Source: Cherax quadricarinatus | Taxonomy: Eukaryota > Arthropoda > Malacostraca > Decapoda > Parastacidae | Direction: 5' to 3' | DNA: 64,000 bases | Assembly: GCF_038502225.1 (NCBI RefSeq) | Contig: NC_091355.1 | Location: 11,042,448-11,106,447, forward strand | In this document: positions 1-10,589 of the stretch, piece after piece | Position numbering within the stretch: the stretch's first letter is position 1 | Layout: the number at the start of each line of letters is the position of its first letter | Translations under genes and position numbers: made by a program | Notes under the pieces: model-generated | Database searches by the model: none | What the model saw: only the letters and a program-made list of their open reading frames with translations | What the model was told of the DNA's origin: nothing

Positions 1-994
1 AATGTTATGGTCCTTGAACGTGAGATCCTCCGACATGATCACTCCCAGGTCTTTGACGTTGGTGTTTCGCTCTATTTTGTGGCCAGAATTTGTTTTGTAC
101 TCTGATGAAGATTTAATTTCCTCGTGTTTACCATATCTGAGTAATTGAAATTTCTCATCGTTGAACTTCATATTGTTTTCTGCAGCCCACTGAAAGATTC
201 GGTTGATGTCCGCCTGGAGCCTTGCAGTGTCTGCAATGGAAGACACTGTCATGCAGATTCGGGTGTCATCTGCAAAGGAAGACACGGTTCCGTGGCTGAC
301 ATCCTTGTCTATGTCGGATATGAGGATGAGGAACAAGATGGGAGCGAGTACTGTGCCTTGTGGAACAGAGCTTTTCACCGTAGCTGCCTCGGACTTTACT
401 CTGTTGACGACTACTCTCTGTGTTCTGTTAGTGAGGAAATTATAGATCCATCGACCGACTTTTCCTGTTATTCCTTTAGCACGCATTTTGTGCGCTATTA
501 CGCCATGGTCACACTTGTCGAAGGCTTTTGCAAAGTCTGTATATATTACATCTGCATTCTTTTTATCTTCTAGTGCATTTAGGACCTTGTCGTAGTGATC
601 CAATAGTTGAGACAGACAGGAGCGACCTGTTCTAAACCCATGTTGCCCTGGGTTGTGTAACTGATGGGTTTCTAGATGGGTGGTGATCTTGCTTCTTAGG
701 ACCCTTTCAAAGATTTTTATGATATGGGATGTTAGTGCTATCGGTCTGTAGTTCTTTGCTGTTGCTTTACTGCCCCCTTTGTGGAGTGGGGCTATGTCTG
801 TTGTTTTTAGTAACTGTGGGACAACCCCCGTGTCCATGCTCCCTCTCCATAGGATGGAAAAGGCTCGTGATAGGGGCTTCTTACAGTTCTTGATGAACAA
901 GGAGTTCCATGAGTCTGGCCCTGGGTCAGAGTGCATGGGCATGTCATTTATCGCCTGTTCGAAGTCATTTGGCATCAGGATAACATCGGATAGG
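1..994 (-). mobile_element. Family A non-LTR element, internal ORF2 (RT) fragment, runs off left edge
   Basis: On the minus strand this encodes the reverse-transcriptase part of family A ORF2. It is almost base-for-base the reverse complement of 47888-48881 in the second long A copy (window position p matches 48882 minus p). The catalytic FADD motif lies near 252-289. The match stops abruptly near 994, where family B sequence in the opposite orientation begins. I see no break inside the compared part, so the piece may be young. It continues beyond the window, so its total length and 3' end are unknown. RT of this class copies element RNA at a nicked target; this piece lacks the endonuclease and cannot act alone. 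Confidence 0.88.
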
Positions 995-2910
995 AGGACC
1001 CAAGAAAACAGAGATATTAACCAAGGAGCCAGAAATAAATATGCACAGATAAGAAGGGAGGCTCAGCGACAATACGAAAATGACATAGCACTGAAAGTCA
1101 AGTCTGACCCAAAGCTGTTGTATAGCCACATCAGGAGGAAAACAAAAATCAAGGACAAGGTAATCAGGCTGAGGAAGGAAGGTGAGGAGTTCACAAGAAA
1201 TGACCAAAAAGTATGTGAGGAGCTCAATGTGAGATTTAAAGAAGTATTTACAGTGGAGACAGGAAGGACTCCAGGAAGTCAGGATAGGGAGTTGCACCAA
1301 CAAGGGATACACCAGCAAGTGCTGGATGAAATACACACAACCGAGGAGGAGGTCAAGAAGCTGCCATGTGAACTTGATACCTCAAAGGCAGTGGGACCGG
1401 ACATCTTTCTGTGGGTCCTTAGAGAGGGAGCAGGGATTTTGTATGTGCCACTAACAAAAATCTTCAACACATCCACTGAAACTGGGCATCTACCTGAGGT
1501 ATGGAAGGTGGTAAATGTAATCCCAGTTTTTAAAAAATGAGACAGACACGAGGTATTAAACTACAGACCTGTGTCACTGACGTGTATAGTACGCAAAGTC
1601 ATGGAGAAGATTATCAGGAGGAGAGTGGTGGAGCACCTAAAAAGAAACAAGCTCATAAACAACAACCAGCAAGGTTTCAGAGAAGGAGAATCCTGTGTCA
1701 CAAACCTACTGGAGGTTTATTACAAGGTAAAAGAGGTAAGATACAAGAGAGAGTGGTGGATAGACTGCATTTTCATGGACTGCAAGAAGGCCTTCGACAC
1801 CCTTCCTAACAAGAGGTTAATGCAAAAACTAGAGGATCAGGCATACATAACAGGAAAGGCACTGCAGTGGATCAGAGGAATACCTGATAGGGAGGCAACG
1901 ATTCATGGTACGTGATGAGGTGTCAGAGTGGGAGCCTGTGATGAGCGGGGTTTCACAGGGGTCAGTCCTAGGACCTGTGCTGTTTTTGGTATATGTGAAT
2001 GACACAACAGAAGGGATAGACTCAGAAGTGTCCCTGTTTGCATATGATGTGAAGTTAATGAGGAGAATTAAATCGGTCGAGGATCAGGCAGGACTACAGA
2101 GAGACCTGGACAAGCTACAAGCCTGGTCCAGCAACTAGCTCCTTGAATTTAACCCTGCCAAATGCAGAGTCACGAAGATTGGGGAAGGGCAAAGAAGACT
2201 GCAGATAGAGTATAGTCTAGGTGGCCAAAGACTGCAAACCTCACTAAAGGAAAAAGATCTTGGGGTGAGTATATTACTGAGAACAACTGAGGTGCACATC
2301 AACCAGATAACTGCTGCAGCATACAGGCATCTGGCAAACCTAAGAATAGCATTCTGATACCTCAGTAAGGAATCGTTCAGAACTCTGTACACCACATACT
2401 TCAGGCCCATATTGGAGTATGCAGCACCAGTTTGGAATCCACACCTGGTCAAGCATGTCAATAAATTAGAGAAAGTGAAAAGGTTTGCAACATAACTAGT
2501 CCCAGAGCTAAGGGGATTGTCCTACAAAGAAAGGTTAAGGGAAATCGGCCTGACGACACTGGAGGACAGGAGGGGTCAGGGGAAGACATAATAATGACAT
2601 GTAAAATACTGCGAGAAATTGACAAGGTGGACGAAGACAGGACGTTCCAGAGATGGGACAGAAACAAGGGGTCACAACTGGAAGCTGAAGACCCAGATGA
2701 GTCAAAGGGATGTTAGGAAGTATTTCTTCAATCAGTTGTCAGGAAGTGGAATAGCCTAGAAAGTTACATAGTGGAGAGGAACCATACATAGTTTTAAGAC
2801 GAGGTTTGATAAAGCTCATGTGGAACAGGGAGAGGACCTAGAAGCAATCAGTGAAAAGGTGGGGCCAGGAGCTATGACAACCCCTGCAACCACAAATAGG
2901 CGAGTACACA
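995..2910 (+). pseudogene. Family B non-LTR retrotransposon, RT-domain pseudogene with 3' end
   Basis: RT reading frame in pieces: about 995-1540, then 1571-1915, then 1905-2138, then stop-ridden sequence to about 2880. Visible motifs are SKAVGPD, an NYRPVSLT-type block at 1558-1580, the DCKKAFDT block near 1779-1802, [13 protein letters not shown] near 1945-1990, and a catalytic motif changed from FADD to FAYD near 2035-2050, so it is dead. It is broken by several frameshifts and stops. The 3' part encodes a conserved tail (LEYAAPVWNP, then LRG.SY.ERLREI, then LTTLEDRR). It ends in AGGCGAGTACACA and passes directly into a CA microsatellite. No endonuclease part is present, so the copy is 5'-truncated, abutting the family A fragment at 994/995. 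Confidence 0.85.
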
Positions 2911-2919
2911 TGCATGCAT

Positions 2920-2981
<62 letters not shown>

Positions 2982-3233
2982 ACGCACGCGCACACACACA
3001 CTCACACACACATACTGTGGCCGTATAAAATTCCAATTTTTAGTCAGTGAGGCAGCCAGTGTACAGAAGATCTGCACTGCCATCACAACACATGCGCGCG
3101 CACACACACACGCACATACATACATACACACACATACATACATACACACACATACATACATACATACACATACACACACACAATAAACAATAGGCCAAGT
3201 GTCTGTCGACAAGTGCCTCTGACAACTGGTAAC

Positions 3234-3235
<2 letters not shown>
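2911..3235. repeat. CA-rich microsatellite cluster with short unique islands
   Basis: CA runs at about 2919-2972, CA/CGCA to 3020, and CA/CATA at 3097-3182, separated by unique sequence at about 3012-3090. The cluster begins right at the 3' end of the family B copy. Open frames here are only threonine-histidine or cysteine-valine repeat translations. Confidence 0.95.
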
Positions 3236-3307
<72 letters not shown>

Positions 3308-3413
3308 ACACACACACACACCCACACACACACACACCCACACACACACACATACCCACACACACACACCCACACCCACACACACACCCACACACACCCA
3401 CCCACACACCCAC
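3236..3413. repeat. Pure CA array followed by CACCCA-interrupted array
   Basis: About 35 pure CA units at 3236-3304, then CA units interrupted by CCCA up to about 3413. It abuts the 5'-truncated end of the next family B copy, whose first recognisable bases (CACCTGGTCAAGCA) are themselves CA-like. Confidence 0.95.
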
Positions 3414-3890
3414 CTACACCTGGTCAAGCACATCAAGAAATTAGAGAAAGTGCAAAGGTTTGCAACAAGACTAGTCCCGGAGCTAAGGGGCATGTCCTAT
3501 GAGGAGAGGTTAAGAGAAATAGACCTGACGACACTGGAGGACAGGAGAGACAGGAACATGATAATGGCATATAAAATACTGAGAGGGATTGACAAGATGG
3601 ACAGAGACAGGATGTTCCAGGGATGGGACACAGCAATAATGGGTCACAAGTGAAAGTTGAAGACTCAGAAGAGTCAGAGGGATGTTAGGAAGCATTTCTT
3701 CAGCCATAAACTTGTCAGGAAGTGGAACAGTCTGGAGTGTGATGTGGTGGAGGTAGTATCCATACATAGCTTTAAGAAGAGGTATGATAAAGCTCATGGA
3801 GCAGGAAGAGTGACCTAGTAGAGATCAGTGAAGAGGCAGGGCCAGGAGCTATGACCTGACCCTAGCAACACAAACAGGTTAGTACATACA
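3414..3890 (+). pseudogene. Family B 3'-end fragment
   Basis: Starts in the HLVKH..KLEKVQRFATRLVPELRG block, runs through LREIDLTTLEDRR, and keeps an open frame to about 3653. From 3654 it matches the remaining 3' part of family B out of frame. The terminal AGGTTAGTACATA at about 3876-3890 is the family's GGTGAGTACA end, and a short ACACAC run follows to about 3933. It is 5'-truncated inside the RT C-terminal region, immediately after a CA array. Confidence 0.85.
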
Positions 3891-4075
3891 TGTATATGTA
3901 CATATGTACACACACAAAACACACACACACACAATCGTACAGAACAGGTCGCCACATGATAAATACTTGTTTGGGTGATTTCCCTCAATGAATGCAACAC
4001 CAAAAATGGGAATAAGATAGAAATGAAGATGTGCAAGGAACAATAAAGTAACAAATCACAAAACAGATGGAGGTT

Positions 4076-4228
4076 TAAACCCATGGCTAGTGAGTCCTGA
4101 AACTCGCAGGCTAGTGTGCTAACCACTGGACCACTGGTTTCCAATAAGAGTCATCCAACTAGGTATATCACTATACACCATAGGGAGGTTAGCATGGGCC
4201 ACCACTGTCACCACATGATAGCTTTTAC
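4076..4228 (-). repeat. tRNA-like repeat T, single copy
   Basis: Read on the minus strand, a CCAGTGGTTAGCACAC block (A-box-like) is followed by GGGTTTAAACC (B-box-like), which is a degenerate tRNA-like head. The adjoining sequence up to about 4228 (TATGGTGTA, TCTTATT and GTGGTGACAGTGG blocks) matches the spacer of the inverted pair at 14044-14280, so this is a dispersed family rather than a tRNA gene. Confidence 0.6.
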
Positions 4229-4382
4229 AGGTGAATCTCACAACAATGTGGCTGTGTCATGCTCTAGCTCTGGTCCCTCAAAAGCTGCCATCATTGCCTT
4301 ATCACAATTTCATAAGCAAAGAACTAACAATGTCAAGATAATAAAAAAAAGAAGAAAGAAAGGAAAGGAAAAAAAAGCAAAA

Positions 4383-4430
4383 ATGCAGAGCATTTCGGGC
4401 AATTAGGTTAATTTTGTCCCCAGGATGCGT
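4383..4430 (-). repeat. SINE-2 3' fragment
   Basis: Contains GCATTTCGGGCAA and TTTTGTCCCCAGGATGCG, which match the better copy at 16161-16440. Only about 45 bases are recognisable. Confidence 0.55.
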
Positions 4431-4856
4431 AGAGACTCGTATATTAATGAACACTTCAATATAAACTAATATGACCATAAGCTTTTTAATATAAAGATCA
4501 ACTAACCAAAACATCCTCAAAATATCAGCAAGAAATTGATCTCCACAAAATACGAACAGTAACAGAAATCGACGTGAGGAACAAATCAAATTCATCACAT
4601 ACTTAATTATAAAAACAAATATTTTAAATATTTTAGAAGCATTGGAAGAGATAGCAAGGTCAATGTTGTGACTGAAGACACTGGTCACGTTCCTGCTGGC
4701 ATCGTCTCCTGCATTGACAAACATTCAATGCAATTTTTCGGGAAAAATCAGACCTTTGCCTTGGGAGGATACAATAACTAAAGAAATTGTAGCCAAGGGC
4801 AGAAATGTGACAGGGTCGACTGCAACTTTCTACTGCAAGAGATGCCGCGCAAGTGC
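4431..4856. other. AT-rich stretch, no gene seen
   Basis: AT-rich sequence with no motif, repeat or protein signal that I recognise. Confidence 0.5.
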
Positions 4857-5645
4857 CATGGTACCTTTGATAGCACTTGTGATCTTGTTGAAGAAAGTGT
4901 TGTGTCCACTACAGTATGTGCCACGCCAGTGATGGCACCTTTGACAGCACTTGTGATCTTGTTGAAGAAAGTGTTGTGTCCACTACAGTATGTGCCACGC
5001 CAGTGATGGCACCTTTGATAGCACTTGTGATCTTGTTGACGAAAGTTTTGTGTCCACTACAGTTTGTGCCACGCCAGTGATGGCACCTTTGATAGCACTT
5101 GTGATCTTGTTGAAGAAAGTGTTGTGTCCACTACAGTATGTGCCACGCCAGTGATGGCACCTTTGATAGCACTTGTGATCTTGTTGAAGAAAGTGTTGTG
5201 TCCACTACAGTTTGTGCCACGCCAGTGATGGCACCTTTGATAGCACTTGTGATCTTGTTGAAGAAAGTGTTGTGTCCACTACAGTATGTGCCACGCCAGT
5301 GATGGCACCTTTGACAGCACTTGTGATCTTGTTGAAGAAAGTGTTGTGTCCACTACAGTATGTGCCACGCCAGTGATGGCACCTTTGATAGCACTTGTGA
5401 TCTTGTTGACGAAAGTGTTGTGTCCACTACAGTATGTGCCACGCCAGTGATGGCACCTTTGATAGCACTTGTGATCTTGTTGACGAAAGTGTTGTGTCCA
5501 CTACAGTATGTGCCACGCCAGTGATGGCACCTTTGACAGCACTTGTGGTCTTGTTGACGAAAGTGTTGTGTTTACTGTAATATGTGCCACGCCAGTGATG
5601 ATACCTTAAACAGCACTTGTTATCTTGACAAAAGTGCTGTGTGTT
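4857..5645. repeat. Minisatellite, 74-bp unit, about 10.7 copies
   Basis: The phrase GATGGCACCTTTGATAGCAC recurs every 74 bases (4931, 5005, 5079 and so on). Units differ at a few sites (GATAGC/GACAGC, GAAGAAA/GACGAAA, GTATGTG/GTTTGTG), and the last copies are more diverged. No exon or transposon ends are visible around it. Confidence 0.95.
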
Positions 5646-6642
5646 CACCGCTCCTTACATGGTAGATGGACTGCCATCTAGAAAATATAAAAGATCTTTT
5701 ACTGCTCGCAAAGAATACACGGATCATGTAAGCTAGCGGTGTGACAAAGTATCGCTAGACATCTGCCAATTCTGATGGTATCGGTATCAAATTGAATATT
5801 CGCATGGGTGGGCATCGGTCAATTTTTATAGTATCCGTGTAAGCCTAAAGCGGACCATAGGTATCGACAAAAGCCTAGATACCGTACCATCCCTAATATA
5901 AACTAATGATACCTCAAGGCACAATGTTCTCTTTGATATAAAGACGAGACCGAGACCTCTAATTTCTTTTTTTAACGCATCGGGTGTTTTCCAGAGGCAG
6001 GGTTACCGAAAAAGAAACACCCTCATCATCACTCACTCCATCACTGTCTTGCCATAGGGGTGTCAATACTATCAATCAATAACTGCAACATATCTCCATC
6101 CCTCCTCTAAAATTATAAATCTGAAATATTTGAAGACCAGGTTTTTTTACACAGACTACCGTAACTTACTGCAGTAAAATATACGGAAGCCTAAAATAAA
6201 CACAAGGACAAAACTGAATAACACTGTCAACCTTTGCGGTCCAGGGTTCTAGATTTTTTTTACCAGCAGATGTATGAAATATTGCCAGAACGAATTAAGT
6301 TCCTGCCAGAGGTGTTCAATTACCATGCTGTGATGGCCATGCGAGTATGCGGGACGCGGAAAGCAATAACTTGGTAAATCAAGCCGTCAGCAGAGAAAAT
6401 AACTAGGTGTCTCGGGTAGCAGGGTGTGTGGTGCGTGTCAGTGATCACAAGACTGTGTACATGCAATGTTAGCGGCAACACTGTTTATCCTTGCACAAAA
6501 TCAACCTCTTATACCAGCTCTACTATGTTACACTACGACATGAAGATGTGCTACTTAATTAATGTGCTTTCGGTTTTTAAACCTGACCAGTAGCATGCTC
6601 CAGCTTGTCACTGTTACACTGCATGATGATCCCGGCTAGAAG
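5646..6642. other. Intergenic, no gene seen
   Basis: No coding signal. At 5780-5900 there are scattered GGTATCGG/ATCGGTATC words, a degenerate simple repeat that also occurs near 62430-62510. Confidence 0.45.
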
Positions 6643-6850
6643 ACTAGAGTATTAACCCTGAAGGGTTACAACTCCGGATAACCCAATCAAGCCAATCAAT
6701 GTGGCCTATTTCCATTATGTCCTTTTTAGGTTCTTCCCCAGGATGCGACCCACAACAGTCGAGTAACTCCCACAGGAGTCAGCAGGTGTTAAGAGACTTT
6801 CTCAAAAGTTCCACCCCGTAATGGTGCTCGACACCTCATCCTCTCGGGTC
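6643..6850 (-). repeat. SINE-2 relic
   Basis: AACCCTGAAGGGTTAC near 6655 and CCAGGATGCGACCCACAACA near 6738 are family words shared with 16290 and 57340. Orientation follows the better copy at 16161-16440, whose tRNA-like head is on the minus strand. The copy is old and interrupted. Confidence 0.55.
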
Positions 6851-6904
6851 CGAACCGATTCCTCTAACAGCTGACTACCAGACAACCTTTTCTCAGTGGT
6901 TCCA

Positions 6905-6955
6905 GATATAATCTCCACCGCAGCCCGGTCCCAGACCAGACCTCCCCAATTAAAG
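6905..6955 (-). pseudogene. Short family A C-terminal relic
   Basis: CGCAGCCCGGTCCCAGACCA matches, in antisense, the conserved end of family A ORF2 (the stretch encoding EAWSQTGPRGR). Only about 45 bases remain. Confidence 0.5.
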
Positions 6956-7261
6956 AAAAAGATACAGACCTAGGAACTTTTAATAATATAAGAAAATATG
7001 TATTGGATTTAAGAGTAGGGTAATTTTAAGATGTACTTGCCATTTATCATGTTCACAAGACAAGATACGACCATCAATCTTGCCAGAGTGCAAAACTTTT
7101 AATAGGGTTGCGCAACAGTTTGGGGGTTAACCTCAAAAAATTAATTTCTACACTGTGAGGTTGTAGTATCAAGGGCGGAAGTTCGATTTCCAGTATCCTT
7201 GTACAATTTCTTACTTTCGCAGGATAGTGACGAAAGACCCTTCGTATAACAAGATTTTTTG
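6956..7261. other. Intergenic, no gene seen
   Basis: AT-rich sequence with no recognisable feature. Confidence 0.4.
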
Positions 7262-7345
7262 AGAGAACGTTTCACTCTGTGTAGAGCTTTATTAAGTCAT
7301 GGCTTGGTAAAGCTCTACACAGAGCGAAACGTTGTCCCAATAAAA
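7262..7345. repeat. PLE-type hammerhead-like hairpin, inverted pair
   Basis: Two copies of a GAAACG-flanked hairpin in opposite orientation: minus at about 7268-7299 and plus at 7301-7337. The plus copy has the stem GCTCT/AGAGC (loop ACAC), preceded by TGGTAAA and followed by GAAACGTTGTC. The layout matches the terminal sequence of the PLE copy at 30020-30904. Confidence 0.6.
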
Positions 7346-7394
7346 ACTGTTCTGTAATGTGTCTTCAACATTTTCGGTAGTATGCTAATTATTA

Positions 7395-7535
7395 TATCCC
7401 TGAGGGGAACACCAGTCCTGAAGGGGGTGATGCAGCACTTGGGGAATGGTAAGTAACGAAGCTGACTGCGAGGGAAGGACAGGTGCAATTCCTCACACCA
7501 TGACCCTGACGGGCATCAAGGTACCTATCTTGAGC
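7395..7535 (-). repeat. SINE-1 relic
   Basis: Words such as CAGCACTTGGGGAATGG, GTGCAATTCCT and CATCAAGGTACC..TTGAG occur in SINE-1 order. Diverged. Confidence 0.45.
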
Positions 7536-7639
7536 AGAGAATGAGTCGCGCTCAATGTAGCAACATCACATCTTGCTCATGATAAACAATGACTGCTTTA
7601 AATTTCTCTTTTTACCTCAGTGAATGTGGATCTTTCTCA

Positions 7640-8799
7640 TTATTAACTTCTACCTACCCGGAGACAGCGCCCACGTGACCCGGTCCCATATCAGGCCTCC
7701 CGGTGGATGGCCTGATCAATCAGGTTCTTGGTGCTAGCCACAATTTATGCATCACCACACCCAGGGTAATTAGGAGCTAGTCTTACGAAGTTTTCTTGAA
7801 GACAGCCATAGATTGGTTGGTAACTCCCCTTATACGAAGGGAAGAGAGTGAAAAGTCTTGGTCCCTTCATGCTGAGAGTTTTTTCTTAGTGTACTCAATG
7901 CGCCCCTGTTTTTTATTAGGAGTATTTTGTATCGTCTGTCAAACCTTTTATTTTAATGGGGGATGATTTGAGTGTGTAAATTTGGAACCAATTCATCTAG
8001 AATTTTCCAAGTGAAAATTGTAATGCATCTTTATCGTCTACGTTCCAAGGAATACATATCGAGGGACTCGAAGCGTTCCCAGTAATACAGACATCTCACC
8101 AAGCTTATGCGAGCAGTGAAGGCTCTCTGCACAATCTGCAAGTCTGCGATTTCGCCTGCGTTGTAGGGAGCGGCTAAGAGTATAGCAGTATAGCAGCCAG
8201 GAGAGAACAAGTGACTTGAGAATCATTACTGGCTTTGTATCTCTTGTTTACGAGAGTCTCGTTACCCAGCCTATCATTGTCCATGCTGTTATTATAGTAA
8301 CACTTGTGATCATTAAAGGTGAGATCTGTCATAATCGCTCCCAAGTCTCTCACCTAAGCCTTACGTTCTACTGAACGACTCGAGTTTGTTATATACTCCG
8401 TTCCAGTCGTCCCACTCTATATCTCCTTAACATTTACATAACAAAATAACTGAATCTTGCCCTCTATGAACATCACATTGTCAGCGGCCCACTTTATATC
8501 ACCTTGGAGGTTTGCTATGTCCTCAATGGATGCCAATCGTACAGATTCTACAATCGTCTGCAAAGGACGATACAGTGCTATGATTTATGCCTTTATGGAA
8601 GCCTCCGATTTCCATCTGTTCACTCTTACTCTCTGGGTTCTATTAGAAAATTAAATATCCATCTAGCCACTTTTCCAGTTATACCTTTTGCACGCATGTT
8701 GTCACCTATTATACTATAATCACATTTGTCAAATGATTTTACACAGCATATATACTATATCTACATTTTGCTTGTCTTTCTGTGTAATCTCGCAACTGT
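7640..8799 (-). pseudogene. Old family A ORF2 relic (RT and C-terminal end)
   Basis: Minus-strand translation in several frames follows family A: LVLSWLLYCYTL (from LVLSRLEYCCTL) near 8190, YSLERR-like near 8045, TWKILDELVPNLHT-like near 7990, and the C-terminal tail near 7660-7760 (CCTGATCAATCAGG and the CCGGTCCCATATCAGGCC block). It has many stops and frameshifts and is clearly older than the A copies at 1-994, 21679 and 45486. Confidence 0.7.
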
Positions 8800-8990
8800 A
8801 GACTAAAAACATGTGCAACAGTTGGGTATCTTTATTGATGAAACGTTTCTCCTACACAGTAGGCTTCTTCAGTAAAATACAGAGGGAACAGTAGTAAGGA
8901 AATAAAGATGATGTAATCAGTCCATCAACCTTGGAGAAAAAGTATTTGAGGTGGTCAGTCCCTCAGGCTGAAAGACTGACGAGGCTAGAA
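8800..8990 (-). repeat. PLE-derived terminal repeat piece
   Basis: Shares with 27118-27401 and 31008-31240 the blocks GCAACAGTTGGGTATC, AACGTTTC..CTACACAGTAGG, GATGATGTAATCAGTCC and GGTGGTCAGTCCCTCAG. On the minus strand the hairpin CCTAC/GTAGG is flanked by CTGAAGAA and GAAACGTTTC (8841-8873). Confidence 0.7.
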
Positions 8991-9004
8991 GGGAGTGAAT
9001 CTGG

Positions 9005-9080
9005 CAGGTGGCGAGTCAAAGGCGGGACCAGGAGCTGAGAATTTACCCCTGCAACCACAAATACTCGAGTACAAATCGGT
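9005..9080 (+). repeat. Family B 3'-terminal fragment
   Basis: GGCGGGACCAGGAGCTGAG, CCCCTGCAACCACAAATA and CTCGAGTACAAAT form the last about 70 bases of family B. A short ACACAC run follows. Confidence 0.7.
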
Positions 9081-9143
9081 AAATACACACACACATGACT
9101 GCACACAACGACTGCAAACCTCGCTCAAGGAGAAAGATCCTGG

Positions 9144-9725
9144 AAATAAATGGTATATAAAATACCGACACAATGGAAATATAAACACAAATGCAGTATA
9201 ATGTGATCCTTTACTGACAACGTTTCACCCACACAGTGGGCTTTTTCAAGTCACACACGGATCTACCTGGGGTTGGAAGGTACGGGAGTATTTATAGTCA
9301 TGTTCAGAATGTTGAGGTCAGGTGGAGAATGCTGCATCTGATGATCTACCGGGTGGGGTTATAGAGTCTTGGGTAGCTAGGCAGGGGTATTGGACAAGTT
9401 GTGAGTAGACCTTCTGCAGTGTTCTATGTTCTTATGTGGGATAGCGATGAAGAAGTTTCTTGGCGAGTGGTTCAGCTATGTTATAGAAGCCATTGTTCTG
9501 GTTGAAATTGTTGGTTATAGAGATAAACGATGATTCCAGGATTCTTCTGTACTGAGTGTTGTCTTCTGTGGCTATAAGTCTTGAGTTTCTGTAGTTAACT
9601 AAATGGTTGTGTGAATTGCGATGTACACAGGCATTCCTTGTATCGTCAGTCCTGCTTGCATATTGGTGTTCTGAAATACGTGTTTGGAGGTCTCTTGATG
9701 TTTCGCCCACATATAATTTGTTGCA
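9144..9725 (-). mobile_element. Penelope-like element, 5'-truncated, inserted in family B
   Basis: On the minus strand: a GIY-YIG coding end (9725 down to 9432), then about 150 bases of non-coding sequence, then the hairpin GCCCAC/GTGGGT followed by GAAACGTTGTC (9219-9251), then a terminal GGTATTTTATATACC-type end near 9150. Penelope-like elements normally encode RT plus a C-terminal GIY-YIG endonuclease; here only the endonuclease end remains. No clear TSD is visible against the flanking family B sequence. Confidence 0.75.
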
Positions 9726-9761
9726 GTGAGTATAACACCGAACACGTCTCCGGAAGCACAC
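9432..9761 (-). pseudogene. PLE GIY-YIG endonuclease C-terminal fragment
   Basis: 109-codon open frame. Residues 1-12 derive from the flanking family B sequence, so the true PLE part starts at about residue 13. It has LYVGETSRDL (YVG at residues 17-19), then RISEH, a conserved glutamate in the ESSFI block (76-80) and an asparagine-containing NNGFYNI block near 89-95, in the order expected of the GIY-YIG nuclease of Penelope elements. The first GIY half is missing. The nuclease would nick target DNA before reverse transcription; this fragment should be inactive. Confidence 0.8.
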
Positions 9762-9938
9762 ATCAACCAGATAACTGCTGCAGCATATGGGCGCCTGGAA
9801 AACCTGAGATTAGCATTCCGATACCTAAGTAAGGAATCTGTCAAGACACTGTACACTGTGTACGTCAGGCCCATACTGGAGTATGCAGCACCAGTTTGAA
9901 ACCCGTACCGGGTCAAGCACGTTAAGAAATTAGAGAAA

Positions 9939-10385
9939 GTGCAAAGGTTTGCGACAAGGTTAGTTCCAGAGCTAAGGGGAATGTCCTATGAAGAAAGGTT
10001 GAGGGAAATCGGCCTGACGACACTGGAGGACAGGAGGGATAGGGGAGACATGATAACGACATACAAAATACTGCGTGGAATAGACAAGGCGGACAGAGAC
10101 AAGATGTTCCAAAGAGGGGACACAGAAACAAGGGGTCACTCTTGGAAGCTGAAGACTCAGATGAGTCACAGTGATGTTAGGAAGCAGTTCTTCAGTCACA
10201 GAGTGATCAGGAAGTGGAACATTCTGGCGAGCGATGTAGTGGAGGCTGGAACCATACACAGCTTTAAGACGAGGTATGATAAAGCTCATGGAGCAGGGAG
10301 AGAGGACCTAGTAGCGTTCAGTGAAGAGGCGGGGCCAGGAGCTGAGTCTCGACCCCTGCAACTACAATTACGTGAGTACAATTAG
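9939..10385 (+). pseudogene. Family B ORF2 C-terminal part
   Basis: A 148-codon open frame downstream of the RT catalytic region: VQRFATRLVPELRGMSYEER, LREIGLTTLEDRRDRG, ITTYKILRGIDKADRD, then the tail region (SFKTRYDKAHGAGRED, then EEAGPGAE). It ends in a stop inside the family's terminal GAGTACAATTAG. It gives a useful reference for the intact family B C-terminus. No catalytic residues lie in this part. Confidence 0.75.
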
Positions 10386-10589
10386 GCGAGTACACATATC
10401 AAGTAATAAGTCAACGTCTCCTTAAGACAATTCGTTTCTTCAAGAAGGGATGTCTTGATGATGGTTAAGAGATTTTGATGCGAGGCACTGGATCTACCCT
10501 TTCCTTTCTGAGATCAATCCTCATTGCTTCTACTGATGAGACGATACTTATATTATTGCGCTTACCCTCCCATAGCACTACTCTGACAC

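Larger units (their letters stand above)
9105..10395 (+). mobile_element. Family B copy split by a PLE insertion
   Basis: Family B sequence at 9105-9143 (ACTGCAAACCTCGCTCAAGG, then AAAGATCCTGG) resumes exactly at 9726 with GTGAGTATAACACCG. The uninterrupted order, AAAGATCTTGGGGTGAGTATAATACCG, is visible in another copy (minus strand near 55735-55770). A PLE occupies 9144-9725. The copy is 5'-truncated and reaches the family end near 10395, with two GAGTACA words at 10372-10394. Confidence 0.8.

Noticed and set aside
145..573. 142-codon plus-strand frame (also seen at 48309-48737 minus)
   Set aside because: Antisense shadow of the family A RT gene; it recurs because the RT sequence recurs.
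2816..3493. Cys-Val or Thr-His rich open frames
   Set aside because: Translations of CA/GT microsatellites.
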